Assembly (NCBI RefSeq): GCF_041146395.1
Contig: NC_090996.1
Location: 35,922,738 to 35,986,737 of the forward strand
Origin: Eulemur rufifrons
Taxonomy: Eukaryota > Chordata > Mammalia > Primates > Lemuridae
Length of the DNA stretch: 64,000 bases
Reading direction: 5' to 3'
Shown: one piece after another, positions 1 to 9,539 of the stretch
Layout of the letters: every line of letters begins with the position of its first letter
How positions within the stretch are numbered: the first letter of the stretch is position 1
Notes under the pieces: generated by a model
The model's input: the letters and a program-made list of their open reading frames with translations, nothing else
Database searches by the model: none
Told to the model about the DNA's origin: nothing
Made by a program: the position numbers and the translations under genes

Positions 1-297
1 GCCTGGACGGCTCACAGACTCTGCTCTGGCCCCGCGTCCGGCCTCCTCCCTTCCCTCCGACTGCAGTGAGTGCAGCCCTGTCCTTCCTCAACCCAGCAGC
101 CTGGGGTAAATCTTCCCTCAGGGCAGGGCCTGGGGGGCCACCTGCTCCTCTCTCCTGCCCCCACGGCCCAGCACCCACCCCAAGGCAGACAACATGCGTG
201 GCTGTGGACTTTTGCCTCTGAGCCTTCACACATGCTGTTCCCTCTGCCTGGAATGCTCTTCCAGCTCGACTTTGGATGGCCACGACCGAACCCAATG

Positions 298-568
298 CTG
301 GCGCACACAGCAGGTGCACACAGTAGGTGCACACAGCAGGCGCACACAGCAGGTGCAACACAGTAGGTGCACACAGCAGACACACACAGTAGGTGCACAC
401 AGCTAGTGCCCACAGCAGGTTCACACAGTAGGTGCACACAGCAGGCGCACACAGCAGGTGCGCACAGTAGGTGCACACAGCAAGTGCCCACAGCAGGTGC
501 GCACAGTAGGTGCACACAGCAGGCACACACAGTAGGTGCACACAGCAGGCGCACACAGTAGGCACACG
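298..568. repeat. 13-bp minisatellite array
   Basis: About 20 tandem copies of a 13-bp unit close to tgcacacagcagg, with variants reading cagtagg, cagacac and cccacag. The unit is not a multiple of three, yet frames stay open on both strands because the unit lacks most stop codons. The cysteine/histidine-rich translations are artefacts. No gene is seen here. Confidence 0.93.
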
Positions 569-1154
569 CCATCATTTGCCAGAGGAGGACACATGTGCCC
601 TGCTTCTGCGGTCAGCCAGCCCGGGCTGCAGGAAGTAGGACAGTGACCCAGGCCCAGCTGCTGGGGACACCATTTGCATTTACTGTCCCCACCATGCCAG
701 CCTGGCAGGAGTCAGGGGGACTCTGTGGGCACAGGGTGTGCACCTGGCGTGGTCAAGCCCGAGGTGGCCAGGGTGCCCAAGGATCGGGGCTCGAGGGCAT
801 CGTCACCTCTGGCGGGTAGGGCTGGCAGCTGTCCCACCCCCACCCCCACCCCGCGCCACGCTCGGCTGCTGGCCCCGGGCGAGCAGGACCGCAGATCGAT
901 GGGGAGATTGATCCGGGCAGATTTCCCAGCCATCTGGTCGCGCCCCAGTCACCGAGCAGACGCGCTTTGCGCCCAGGTCCGCGACAGCCGGACCGCGGGG
1001 GATGCGCCGGCTCCTCCAGGGCCCCGGGCACCCCCCCTGGGATGCTGGACCTGGGGGTGGGTTTTGTCACCCGTTCCTGGTGACGCAGATGCGGAACCCT
1101 ACGAGCTCCCTGTGGAGAAGCCTCCCCGCCCAAGCGACGGTGCTGTCGGAGCCG
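569..1154. other. GC-rich intergenic DNA, nothing recognised
   Basis: Single-copy-looking GC-rich sequence between two minisatellites. I see no splice-site pairs, conserved protein similarity or repeat family here. Confidence 0.5.
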
Positions 1155-1326
1155 GGGACCCCCAGACACCTCCCGTCTTCCCTTCACCCCGCACCCCGGG
1201 ACCCCCAGACACCTCCCGTCTTCCCTTCACCCCGCACCCCGGGACCCCCAGACACCTCCCGTCTTCCCTTCACCCCGCACCCCGGGACCCCCACACACCT
1301 CCCGTCTTCCCTTCACCCCGCTCACA
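1155..1326. repeat. 43-bp tandem repeat, four copies
   Basis: Units begin at 1155, 1198, 1241 and 1284, each starting gggacccccagacacctccc and ending in a caccccgcacccc stretch. The first three copies are almost identical. The fourth has an a-to-c change (cccacacacc) and degenerates at its end (ccccgctcac). Near-identity suggests recent or ongoing copy change. Confidence 0.93.
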
Positions 1327-1443
1327 AACTGCACCTGTCCGGTCCCGCTTCCCACCCATCCCCCGCCCCGCAGCCTCGAGCCGCGCTGGGGCCCGGAGGC
1401 GCCGGCTGCAAGGACAGTATTTGCTTTGAGAAAGAATCAAACA

Positions 1444-1449
1444 TTTATT
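1444..1449 (-). terminator. SSTR5 polyadenylation signal AATAAA
   Basis: tttatt on the plus strand reads AATAAA on the minus strand, about 1.06 kb past the SSTR5 stop. It is the first canonical hexamer I see downstream of the gene, so cleavage is expected near 1420-1435. Confidence 0.6.
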
Positions 1450-2130
1450 CTGCGATTTATCCAGGAGAGCGGCCGTCAGACACGAGTGTCCTCGTCCCTC
1501 GGAAAGTGTCCCAGGCTCAGCCCGTCTGGAGCTGTTCGCCCACCCGGCCTGCCCCGCACGGCTCAGCCGCCCCTGCGCCTCCTGGGAGGACGCGCCCTGC
1601 TCTGGCGGACGCGGCGCAGGTCCACAGGGGCCTGGCGCTCGCTCACACCCACGCGGCCGCTGCCTGCCCAGCATGGCGTTTGCTGTCTGCCCACGGCCAC
1701 CAGGACTGTCCCCTCTGCTCTCCTGTCCCTGCCCCTCTCCTGGCCCGGCCCTGCCTAAAAGCAGAAGACACAGCCATGGTCCCCTGGTCTCTCCCGGCCT
1801 CCAGTGGGAGCCCCTCCCCAACCCCAGCACTGGGCCCCACAGGACAAAACCAACCCCAGTGGACACGGCCGGCTGCCCCCCAGCCCGGCCTCCTCCGCAC
1901 TGGGCAGCCTCCTTCCCCCACCCCCGCCGCGCTGCTCCGTCTCTCTGGGACAGCAGCTGTGGCCAGAGCGTCCGGTGGGGGCCGCAGGCAGGGGCTGGAG
2001 CCCCCAGGACAGGCGTGACCCTGGCTGACCAGGGCCCAGCACGGCTCTGGCCCCCCCGCCGCGTCCTCCGAGGCCAGGCCGCAGCGCAGAGGCGCCGGGG
2101 AGCAGAGCCAGGGCAGAGGCTTTGGGGGGC

Positions 2131-2136
2131 CTTTAA
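2131..2136 (-). terminator. possible alternative SSTR5 polyA signal ATTAAA
   Basis: tttaat on the plus strand reads ATTAAA on the minus strand, about 370 bp past the stop codon. It is the commonest variant hexamer. Whether it is used cannot be told from sequence. Confidence 0.35.
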
Positions 2137-2503
2137 TTTCACAGAGTGGCGCCTGCACACTGACGGGGGGTGCGGGGCTGACACACGAGGGCACATGTAG
2201 CTGGGGGGGCCCAGCGGGGCCGCGGGGTGGGCAGGTCGCCAGCTCACACCGAGGGTCAGGAAGACGCTCGTGCCCAGCGGAAGGAGCTTCAGGAAAAGCC
2301 GCTGCCCCGGCTGGGGGGGCTGACACGGGTGGGGACACAGCGGGGAGGCCCTGAGCGCTGTCCCCAAGCCCAGCTCTGGGGGCCCCGCCCAGCACAGGCT
2401 GGCAGGACTCTGGCCACGCTGTGCCCACCCTCGGCCCGGCAGCCCCGTCTTCAGAGCTGGTGCCGGGCCCTCGGCACACCCCACTCCCCGGGGCTGACGG
2501 GGC

Positions 2504-3601
2504 TCACAGCCTGCTGGTCTGCATGAGCCCGTTGGGCTCTGGGCTGCGCGGGGGCGGCGTGGCCTCCCGCGGCTGCCCACTCTTGTCCGGCCGTGGCTCC
2601 GTGGCATCTGCGTCCTCGGTGCCGTAGCCCTTGCGGAGGCACAGGACCTTCCGGAAGCTCTGGCGGAAGTTGTCCGAGAGGAAGCCGTAGAGGATGGGGT
2701 TGGCGCAGCTGTTGGCGTAGGACAGGACCACCGCGAAGAAGTAGAGGCCGGCGGAGGCGGGCTCCTCGGGCAGGGCCACCGCCAGGTTGACCAGGTTGAC
2801 CGCGAAGAAGGGCAGCCAGCAGCCCGCGAACACGGCCACCACCACCACCACCATGCGCGTCGTCTTGCGCTCTGACCGCCGCCGCCGCCGGCAGCCGGCA
2901 CGCGCGCCCGCGGCCTTCACCTTGAGCACGATGAGCAGGTAGCAGAGGCAGATGACCAGCAGCGGCCCGAAGAAGCCCAGCACGGACGTGTAGATGACGA
3001 AGACGGCGCCCCACAGCCCCACGGGCTCCGGCCAGCTGAGGTTGCAGGTGCCCCAGCCCTCCTGGATGTCCGCGAACACGGGCAGCGGCAGCGCCATGAG
3101 CAGCGAGAAGGCCCAGACGGCGGCGCTCGCCAGCTTGGCCACGCGGGGCCGGCGCCAGCGCGCGGAGCGCAGGGGGTGCACCACGGCCAGGTAGCGGTCC
3201 ACGCTCATGACGGTCAGGCAGAAGACGCTGGTGAACTGGTTGACGCCGTCCAGCGTCATGACCAGGCGGCACAGGAAGGGTCCGAAGGGCCAGAAGGAGG
3301 CGGCGTTCTGCGTGGCCAGGAAGGGCAGCCCGAGCAGCAGGAGCACGTCGGCCACCGCCAGGTTGAGGATGTAGATGTTGGTGACGGTCTTCATCTTGGC
3401 GTGGCGCAGCACCACGTAGATGACCAGCGAGTTGCCGCCCAGCCCCACGGCGCACACCAGCAGGTACAGCACGGGCACCAGCACCGCCCGGGCCCCGGCC
3501 GCGGGCGCCCGCCCCGCCAGCGTGCCGTTGTCGCTGCCTGCCGGGGCGGCCGCGGGGGAGGCGTTCCAGCCGGGCGCGGGCACCGGGAACAGGGGCTCCA
3601 T
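2504..3601 (-). CDS. SSTR5: somatostatin receptor type 5
   Basis: This is a class A GPCR of 365 residues (human SSTR5 has 364) for somatostatin and cortistatin. It couples to Gi/o to lower cAMP and inhibit hormone secretion, and acts at the plasma membrane of pituitary, islet and gut endocrine cells. The coding region is uninterrupted, as in the family. Visible landmarks: N-glycosylation sequons at N13 and N25 in the N-tail; LAVAD in TM2; disulfide cysteines C111 and C186; the ligand-contacting Asp at D118 (TLDGV); DRY at 135-137; CWLP at 261-264; and [12 protein letters not shown] at 295-306, the somatostatin-receptor signature in TM7. C321 is a candidate palmitoylation site, and the C-terminus QTSRL is a PDZ-type ligand (human QTSKL). 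The ATG at 3601 is chosen because MEPLFP matches the known N-terminus and lies 27 bases inside a splice acceptor. Compared with human, ECL2 has an extra Trp (W183) and ICL3 a longer arginine run. The identification is secure. Confidence 0.98.
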   Translation of the reverse strand: MEPLFPVPAPGWNASPAAAPAGSDNGTLAGRAPAAGARAVLVPVLYLLVCAVGLGGNSLVIYVVLRHAKMKTVTNIYILNLAVADVLLLLGLPFLATQNAASFWPFGPFLCRLVMTLDGVNQFTSVFCLTVMSVDRYLAVVHPLRSARWRRPRVAKLASAAVWAFSLLMALPLPVFADIQEGWGTCNLSWPEPVGLWGAVFVIYTSVLGFFGPLLVICLCYLLIVLKVKAAGARAGCRRRRRSERKTTRMVVVVVAVFAGCWLPFFAVNLVNLAVALPEEPASAGLYFFAVVLSYANSCANPILYGFLSDNFRQSFRKVLCLRKGYGTEDADATEPRPDKSGQPREATPPPRSPEPNGLMQTSRL

Positions 3602-3628
3602 GGCGGCGGCCCGAGGGCGCGTCCGTCT
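3602..3628 (-). other. SSTR5 5' UTR part of the coding exon
   Basis: These 27 bases separate the ATG from a splice acceptor. On the minus strand the intron ends in a pyrimidine-rich cccttctcttgcag at 3629-3642, followed by exon sequence agacggacg. SSTR5 is known to have an upstream non-coding exon, so an acceptor here is expected. Confidence 0.75.
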
Positions 3629-3645
3629 CTGCAAGAGAAGGGCGG
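3629..3645 (-). promoter_or_regulatory. splice acceptor of the SSTR5 coding exon
   Basis: The minus-strand sequence reads cgcccttctcttgcag before the exon. The pyrimidine tract, CAG and the short distance to the ATG make this a convincing 3' splice site. Confidence 0.75.
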
Positions 3646-3714
3646 ACGAGGGCCGTGAGTCTGGCCGTCCAGGCAGCCCTGCCCGGGCCGCCCCGCCTGC
3701 CGGAGGCAGCGGGA

Positions 3715-3785
3715 TTACGGGGTAAACACGATTAGTCATGTTCAACCCGGGAATCGCATTAAGCAAATTGTTTGGAAAACAAGCC
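3715..3785. other. AT-richer block in the SSTR5 5' intron
   Basis: The block stands out from GC-rich surroundings. It contains gtaaacac (forkhead type), attagtcat and cattaagcaaattg. Such islands of lower GC next to promoters or acceptors are often conserved non-coding sequence. Function is unknown. Confidence 0.35.
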
Positions 3786-6344
3786 TGGAGAGGAAGGAGC
3801 AACCGGGCAGGTGGCCGGGAGCCGGGACGGGGAGGGCTGTCGATACCCTGGGCGCCCTCCATGCCTCCCCGGAACCCTCGCAGCCCCGCTGACCCGTGTG
3901 AGAGGTGCAGCTGTCCTGGGCGACCCCAAAGCTGACCCCGCCTGGGTGTCGGGTCTGCCACAGGCTGCAGAGGCGCCCCCGGCTCTGGGAAGCGCGGCCC
4001 ACCCCACCCCGGCACAGCCCCCAGAGCCTGGCCGTGAGGCAGCGCCAACTGCTTAGGTCCCTGAGCCGATGGCGGCCCCTGGGACAGGTGCTCCCACTGG
4101 GCTAGGACGACCTGGGAAACGGCCGATGGGGCATTGTCACCGCTGCTTCGAGGGACACACACCAGGCCTGGCACTGTGGGCCTCGGCCCCTGTGGGCAGG
4201 GCAGACGCGGCCCCTCGTAAACACGCAGACACGTGAAGTGCGCAGAATGTCCCGCCTGCGCCCGGGGGCAGAGACGCCCAGGCTGGGGAGGGAGCAGGGC
4301 AGGCGCTTGCCGGGCACCTCCCGACCTGAGCAGGGTCCCTCCAACTCTGTCAAAGTCAAGCTCTGACGTGTGGGGACGACTGCAGCTGGAGAGCCTGCCC
4401 CGGGGTCCCTGTGGCGGGCCTGCTCCTGTGTTAGGGAAGAGAGGTGCCCGGTGACCCCAGCCTCCAGCCAGCATCTGCGCCCAGCTGGCGGGGCCTCTCC
4501 CGTGAGACTCAGATGGAGAGAGGCCACCTGGACGCCCGCTCCTGGGGACAGAAGTGAGGCTGCTGACCCCTGTTCCCCGGGGCCGGGCACAGGAGTCCCC
4601 CCCTCGTTTTTACAAGAAATCAAACACATAGTGTTTAAGGCTCCTGCGGAGATGACTTGTAGCAGGGCCGTGGGGACGGCAGGGGGCTGGGGGCTCCAGG
4701 GGGACAGGACCCCGGCAGCTGCAGAGGCCTGTGAGCTGCACCCCACCCTGGCAGGGCTTTGGTCCCCTCCCCCCGACCTGAGTGGCCGGGCCCTGAGGTG
4801 GCGACGGGCCCACGGGGAGGAGAGTAACTCCTCCTTGTGTGACCAAGAAGACTGCGGAATTGCGTTCCCAGAGGCAGGCGCACGACAACGCTGTTCTCCT
4901 TCTTTGCTGCTCTGAAGTCTGACGCGGGAGTTGGCGTGTTGGGCACAGGGGAGCCCCTCTGGGCTCTGGGCGCCTGGGGGAGGCCTCGGAGCAGGCTGGG
5001 GGCTGCGAGCTCCCCACAAAGTCAAGGTGGGGAGGCTGCCGGGGTCCCGTCCACCTGGACGCCCGCTCAGACCCCAGGGGTCTCCAGACCACGGCCCTCC
5101 TGGAAGTCTCCATAGCAGCTCTCATTTCTTTCAAAAATGGGGGACCTTCTGTGCCTGCCCCGGGAAGGGAGCCCACAGGCTCCCTTGCTGCCCCTCCCCC
5201 GGGAAACTGCCCCCAAGGCCCTTTCTTCCTAGGGTGGGGGAGCCAGTGCTGGGGGCCTTCTGGCCCAGAGCCCCCGCCCGGAAGGACCTGCTTCGCCAGC
5301 TTCTAGCCTGACATCCGGGAGTGTGTGGGGGTGGGGGGCAGGCCCCAGCCCCACCCCCACCCCTGCCCGGCTGGCCGTGTGGTCTTGGGTAAGTCGTGGC
5401 TCCTCCCAGCCTGGCTGCAGCCTGCACAGAGGACACGGAAACGTGCTCCGTGTGCAGGGCTGCAGCAGGGCCTGGCGCACGGCCGGGAGGGGGCTCCCTA
5501 ATTACTGCCCCAAACAGCTCAGCATCACGAAAGGCACCTGGGCTTCTCAGAAAAGGGGGTGCTGAGGCTTCCTGGGGGGCCTACGTCCTCCAGGTCCAGG
5601 GCTGGGCAGTCCAGCCTGCCCTCACCACCCCCCCAGGCTGGCCCCGAAGGGGTTGCAGGGCCAGCGGCTTCTGCCATGGGCAGTTGCACAGGCTGCAGAC
5701 ACGGGGGAGGGGTGGCATCTCGCACTCGGGGGCCCAAACCTTCCCTGGGGGCTGCAGACCCACGGGCGAAGGTGAGGTATGTCATGGCTGAGACGACAGG
5801 CCCCCACACCCCAGCCCCTGTCCAGGCCTCCCCCACCAGGGGGTCCAGTCTGGGGGTCCGGCCAGTGGCAGCCCCGACTTCTGCACCACCCCCCAAATAC
5901 TGTCCATCCTTAAGGCAGCCGTCGGCCAGGGGCAGCATCCCTTCCCATGAGGGGACTGCGCGGTGGTGTCACTGTCCCGGAGCAGCAGAGGGAGGCCGGG
6001 GCGGGCACAGCCCCCCTCGGGGCCTCGGCCAGGGCTGCAGGAGTGCCCAAGGCCCCTCCCCCCAGAACTCCCTCGGAAGGTGCTTGTTACTTGGCTGGAA
6101 ATCAGTGCTGGGTGGCTGTCATCCGTGCTGCCACCAGCTTCCGCCCAGGACTCCCCCACGCCCCCCGCGCCACGCTGCTGGCTCCCCGGGCAACCCCTTC
6201 TCCTCAGAAGGCTCTGGGCAGGTGACCGACTGTCTCAAACTACGGCGGCTCCTGCCCTCGCTGCCCAGGGCCCCAGGCCGCCAGCGTCTGCACGGAGGAG
6301 CACCCCAGGGGCCCGCACCCTGGGACATTCCGGGAAACATTTTG
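3786..6344. other. SSTR5 upstream or 5' intronic DNA
   Basis: GC-rich sequence with no supported coding exon. A MIR-like stretch lies near 5375-5415 (ctgtgtgacc-type core, here gtgtggtcttgggtaagtc). If the upstream exon is at the 7100 donor, all of this is intron. Otherwise it may be intergenic. Confidence 0.45.
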
Positions 6345-6347
6345 TTT

Positions 6348-6465
6348 CCCACCTCTCTGCTCGCTCTCACAGAACAGGCCGTCTGACCACAGGTGTGCCC
6401 GCAATCCCCGCACACCTGGGAGCCGGTCAGAAGGGCAGGTTCTCAGGCCCTCGCAGACCTGATTC
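6348..6465 (+). repeat. left arm of a ~117-bp inverted repeat
   Basis: Runs from tttcccacctctctgc to ctcgcagacctgat. Its reverse complement recurs at 8372-8490 with about 10 mismatches by eye (about 91% identity). The two arms enclose about 1.9 kb that includes the GC-rich array at 7125-8085. I do not recognise the arm as a known transposon end. Confidence 0.85.
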
Positions 6466-7124
6466 TGGGGAGGGGAGCATAAGCCAAATGCCAAGCTGTG
6501 ACGGGGCTGCGTCCCATCTGGCAGGGGAGAGCCTGCCCAGCGCGGTGACCACCAGGCCCAGAGTCTGTGGGTGCTGCCCCCGGGCTCCGGGGCGCTGGTC
6601 TCAGCCCGCAGCCTTCCTGCAGCTGGAGGACTCCAGCCGCCTCCCCAGCGCCCAATCGCGGACCCCCACCTTGCAGCGCGATCGCGGCCCGACTCCCTCC
6701 CTGCGCGCCCAGTGGCTGCTGCTCCCTGGTTCCCGCCGGCCCAACCCGGAGCCCGCCCGCCCGCGACCCCCCAGCGCGAGCCCTGCCGCTGCGGCCCGGG
6801 GTTGAGGGGGTGTCTGCGTCCTGTGGCTCCTGCCCTGACCCGGCAGCCGGGCGGTCCGCGGTCGGGAGGCTGGCGGGTGGCGGGGTGGGGGTGCGGGTGG
6901 AGGGGTGGCGGCCGAGGAGGTGGGAGACGGAAGGCGAGCCCGAGAGGAGAGGTGCCGGGCGGAGGGCACGGGGGACGAGTAGGGCACAGGGCGCTCAGCA
7001 GGCGGGGACGCACAGCGAGACCACCAGCCAGGGCTGCGCACAGAGTACTGGGGGCCCAAAGAGGGTGACAGAGCCGCGCAGAACAGTGGGCAGCACTCAC
7101 CTGCGCGGCGCCCTCTGGCCGGAG
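6466..7124. other. CpG-rich unique sequence between the inverted-repeat arm and the array
   Basis: High CpG density with several GGGCGG boxes after about 6650. It carries the candidate minus-strand splice donor at 7100. There is no coding similarity. It could be part of an SSTR5 upstream promoter region. Confidence 0.4.
7092..7104 (-). promoter_or_regulatory. candidate splice donor of an SSTR5 5' non-coding exon
   Basis: The minus-strand sequence gcgcag|gtgagtgctg is an almost ideal 5' splice site in a CpG-rich setting, about 3.5 kb upstream of the SSTR5 acceptor. The exon would run from a start site somewhere between 7101 and about 7300. Strong donors also arise by chance, so the link to SSTR5 is inference. 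Confidence 0.35.
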
Positions 7125-8085
7125 TGAGAGGCTGCGCTCGCGGCGGGGCGGGGCGAGCACCAGGAGGCGGGGCGAGCGGAGGAGGGGTGAGGAGCGGGGC
7201 GAGCACCAGGGGGGCGGGGCGAGCGGAGGCGGGGTGGGGGCGGGGCGAGCACCAGGTGGGGCGGGGCGAGCGCAGGAGGGGTGGGGGCGGGGCGAGCACG
7301 GGGGCGGGGCGAGAGCAGGAGGGGCAGGGGCGGGGCGAGCGCGGGGGCGGGGCAAGCACGAGGTGGGGCGGGGCGGGGGCGAGGGAGGGGCGGGGCGGGC
7401 ACGAGGTGGGGCGGGGCGGGGCGGGCACGAGGTAGGGCGGGGGCGGGGCGGGGCGGGCACGAGGTAGGGCGGGGTGGGGTGGGGCGGGGCGGGCACGAGG
7501 TGGGGCGGGGCGAGCGGGGGCGGGGCGAGAGCAGGCGGGGCGGGGGCGGGGCGAGCGCGGGGGCGGGGCAAGCACGAGGTGGGGCGGGGCGGGGGCGAGG
7601 GAGGGGCGGGGTGGGGCGGGGCGGGCACGAGGTGGGGTGGGGCGAGCGGGGGCGGGGCGGGGCAGGCACGAGGTGGGGCGGGGCGGGGCGGGCACGAGGT
7701 GGGGCGGGGCGAGCGGGGGCGGGGCGAGAGCAGGAGGGGCGGGGGCGGGGCGAGCGCGGGGGCGGGGCAAGCACGAGGTGGGGCGGGGCGGGGGCGAGGG
7801 AGGGGCGGGCACGAGGTGGGGTGGGGCGAGCGGGGGCGGGGGGGGGGCGGGCACGAGGTGGGGCGGGGCGGGGCGGGCACGAGGTGGGGCGGGGCGGGGC
7901 GGGCACGAGGTGGGGCGGGGCGAGCGGGGGCGGGGCGAGAGCAGGAGGGGCGGGGGCGGGGCGAGCGCGGGGGCGGGGCAAGCACGAGGTGGGGCGGGGC
8001 GGGGCGGGGCGGGGCGGGGGCGAGGGAGGGGCGGGCACGAGGTGGGGTGGGGCGAACGGGGGCGGGGCGGGGCGAGCAGCTTCCC
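7125..8085. repeat. GC-rich higher-order minisatellite, GGGGCGGGGC type
   Basis: About 0.95 kb built from short blocks such as ggggcggggcgagc, gggcgggcacgaggt and gagagcagga. The block ggggcaagcacgaggt recurs with its caag at 7353, 7569, 7768 and 7979, giving a higher-order period of about 200-216 bp. There are dozens of G4 runs on the plus strand and of Sp1-type GGGGCGGGG boxes. Long open frames through the array (for example 6240-8336 minus) are stop-free by composition and have no protein similarity. Confidence 0.93.
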
Positions 8086-8371
8086 TCGGCCTCCTCCAGC
8101 CCACGCCCATCCCAGCCTTTGCACACTCCTTGCTGGTAGCCCTCGTCCCCTTGGCCTTGAGGATGACAGTTTGCACCCCCCGCCCCACCGTTTTCTTGGG
8201 GTGGGGCTCCCTCTAGCGCCCTCGAGAGCCTGAGGACGACGGAGGGGTCCCCATTCAGGGGAGAGCAGCAGGTGGCCCTGGCTGGCTTGGTGGTCTTGGG
8301 TGTCCATCTGAGCGGGGTCTCACTTGCGCAGGCCACAGACCCACCTGGGGGCCTCCTGCCAGGTGCCTAAC
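8086..8371. other. sequence between array and right inverted-repeat arm
   Basis: Moderately GC-rich unique sequence. Nothing recognised. Confidence 0.4.
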
Positions 8372-8490
8372 TCAGGTCTGCGAGGGCCTGAGCACCTGCG
8401 CTTCTGAGCAGGTCCCAGGTGTGCTGGGGTTGCGGGCACACCTGTGGTCAGACAGCCTGTTCTGTGAGAGAGAGCAAAGAGGTGGGAAAA
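8372..8490 (-). repeat. right arm of the ~117-bp inverted repeat
   Basis: Contains gtctgcgagggcctgagc and, at its end, gaggtgggaaaaaac. It is the reverse complement of 6348-6465. The shared core ccacaggtgtgcccgcaa is identical in both arms. Confidence 0.85.
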
Positions 8491-8720
8491 AACAAAAAAA
8501 GATATTTAGCAGAGGTACTTGTAGGTTTCGATAAATACAGTGAGAGAAGCAGGGTGACAGGAGGGACGATGACAGCCATGTGGAGGTGGAGGACAGGCGC
8601 AGCCTCTCTGAGGCGTGGGCCTGGCTCCGGCAGTGATGGGGATGGCTGAGAGAGAGATTCGGGCAGAGAACAGCCGTGCAAAGGCCCTGGGGCAGAGAAG
8701 CCGTGGGCTGGGCAGGGAGC
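8491..8720. repeat. probable ancient interspersed repeat, family not named
   Basis: The segment with gcaaaggccctggggcagag resembles a widespread old mammalian repeat that I recognise by this motif but cannot name with confidence. A similar motif (gcaaaggccctgcggcag) is at 44475-44492. Confidence 0.3.
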
Positions 8721-8939
8721 ACTGGGCGGGCTGCAGGAAAGGGGCCTAGGGTGGGCAGGGGGCCTGGGCCTGACCCCGACAGAGACTGAGTGACCAGAGG
8801 CCCTGGGGGTGTCCGAGCAGAGTAGGCGCGGCTGGATTTGTGTTCCAAGAACGTACTCAGCGGTCGTGCTGGCCTGCGCAGTCAGACCTGTCCTCTGCCT
8901 GGACAAGACCCAGGCTCTCCAGGGTGACGTGAGCCCGTG

Positions 8940-8965
8940 GCAGCAGGTGGCAGCACCAGGGGGCC
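8940..8965 (+). promoter_or_regulatory. two tandem CTCF-type motifs
   Basis: Against the core CCASYAGRKGGCR, 8940-8952 (gcagcaggtggca) differs only at the first base and 8953-8965 (gcaccagggggcc) at the first and last bases. Both read forward on the plus strand. Occupancy cannot be judged from sequence. Confidence 0.5.
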
Positions 8966-9121
8966 ACGTCATCCCTGCCCACCTCTGAGCAGTGTCCCCA
9001 GAGCACTGGCTCCCTGGACTCACCCCATCTTGCCCCGTTTCCCTGGGGCCTCTTCTATCGGGGTGCCTGTATGTTCCCCGAGAACCTGGCCCGGCAGTGT
9101 AGGGGACTGGCCCCCCCCGGA

Positions 9122-9312
9122 CACCCCAACCAGAGGGGACGGGGACTGACAGACACAGGCCCCGCTGTCCGGAGGACAGTTCTGGGAGGCAGCGTGTCGC
9201 CGTGGGCGGAGGGGACACGACGGGCTTGGGCCAGACGCGGCCGGGCCAGGGCTGGTCTCACGGTCAGACCGCGGGGTCGGGATCCGCCGGCCTCTGGCGC
9301 CATCTGGTGGGC
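9122..9312 (+). repeat. left arm of a near-perfect ~191-bp inverted repeat
   Basis: Starts caccccaaccagagggg and ends ccatctggtgggc. It matches the reverse complement of 9540-9731 with about seven differences (three near the ggagggga block plus a one-base indel, two near the CTCF-type motif, one near the start). The spacer is 227 bp (9313-9539) and not itself palindromic. Confidence 0.95.
9298..9310 (-). promoter_or_regulatory. CTCF-type motif, minus orientation
   Basis: cgccatctggtgg on the plus strand is ccaccagatggcg on the minus strand and fits CCASYAGRKGGCR at all 13 positions. It lies at the inner end of the left inverted-repeat arm. Confidence 0.6.
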
Positions 9313-9539
9313 CAGGGGCAGCACGGCCACACAGCGGGAGCGGCTGGGACCCCGTCCTTGCCAGGCCGTGGGGGTGGGCCGGGCGGAGGGGCCTCCGGGA
9401 GGCGCTGGGACCCGGCTCTCACGGCCTCTGCCCTCGTCCAGGAAGGGCTGTGGCTGCGGTGAGCGTGGCCAGTCCCGTCCCCGCCCAGAGTCTGGTCCTT
9501 GGAGCCGCCCGGGCTTCGGCCTCACGCAGTGACCACTGC

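Larger units (their letters stand above)
1425..2503 (-). other. SSTR5 3' untranslated region
   Basis: This is the sequence between the SSTR5 stop codon and a minus-strand AATAAA signal at 1444-1449. The length, about 1.08 kb, is what I expect for an SSTR5 3' UTR. A second, variant signal (ATTAAA on the minus strand, 2131-2136) could give a shorter UTR of about 0.4 kb. The exact cleavage site is inferred from the signal position only. Confidence 0.6.

Noticed and set aside
2504..4474. Longer SSTR5 reading frame starting at 4474
   Set aside because: The 291 extra N-terminal codons lie in intron/upstream sequence beyond a good splice acceptor. Family length and similarity support the ATG at 3601.
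6240..8336. 698-codon minus-strand open frame (Pro/Arg/Ala-rich)
   Set aside because: It runs through the GGGGCGGGGC array. The translation is a low-complexity repeat, other frames are open too, and no protein family is recognisable.
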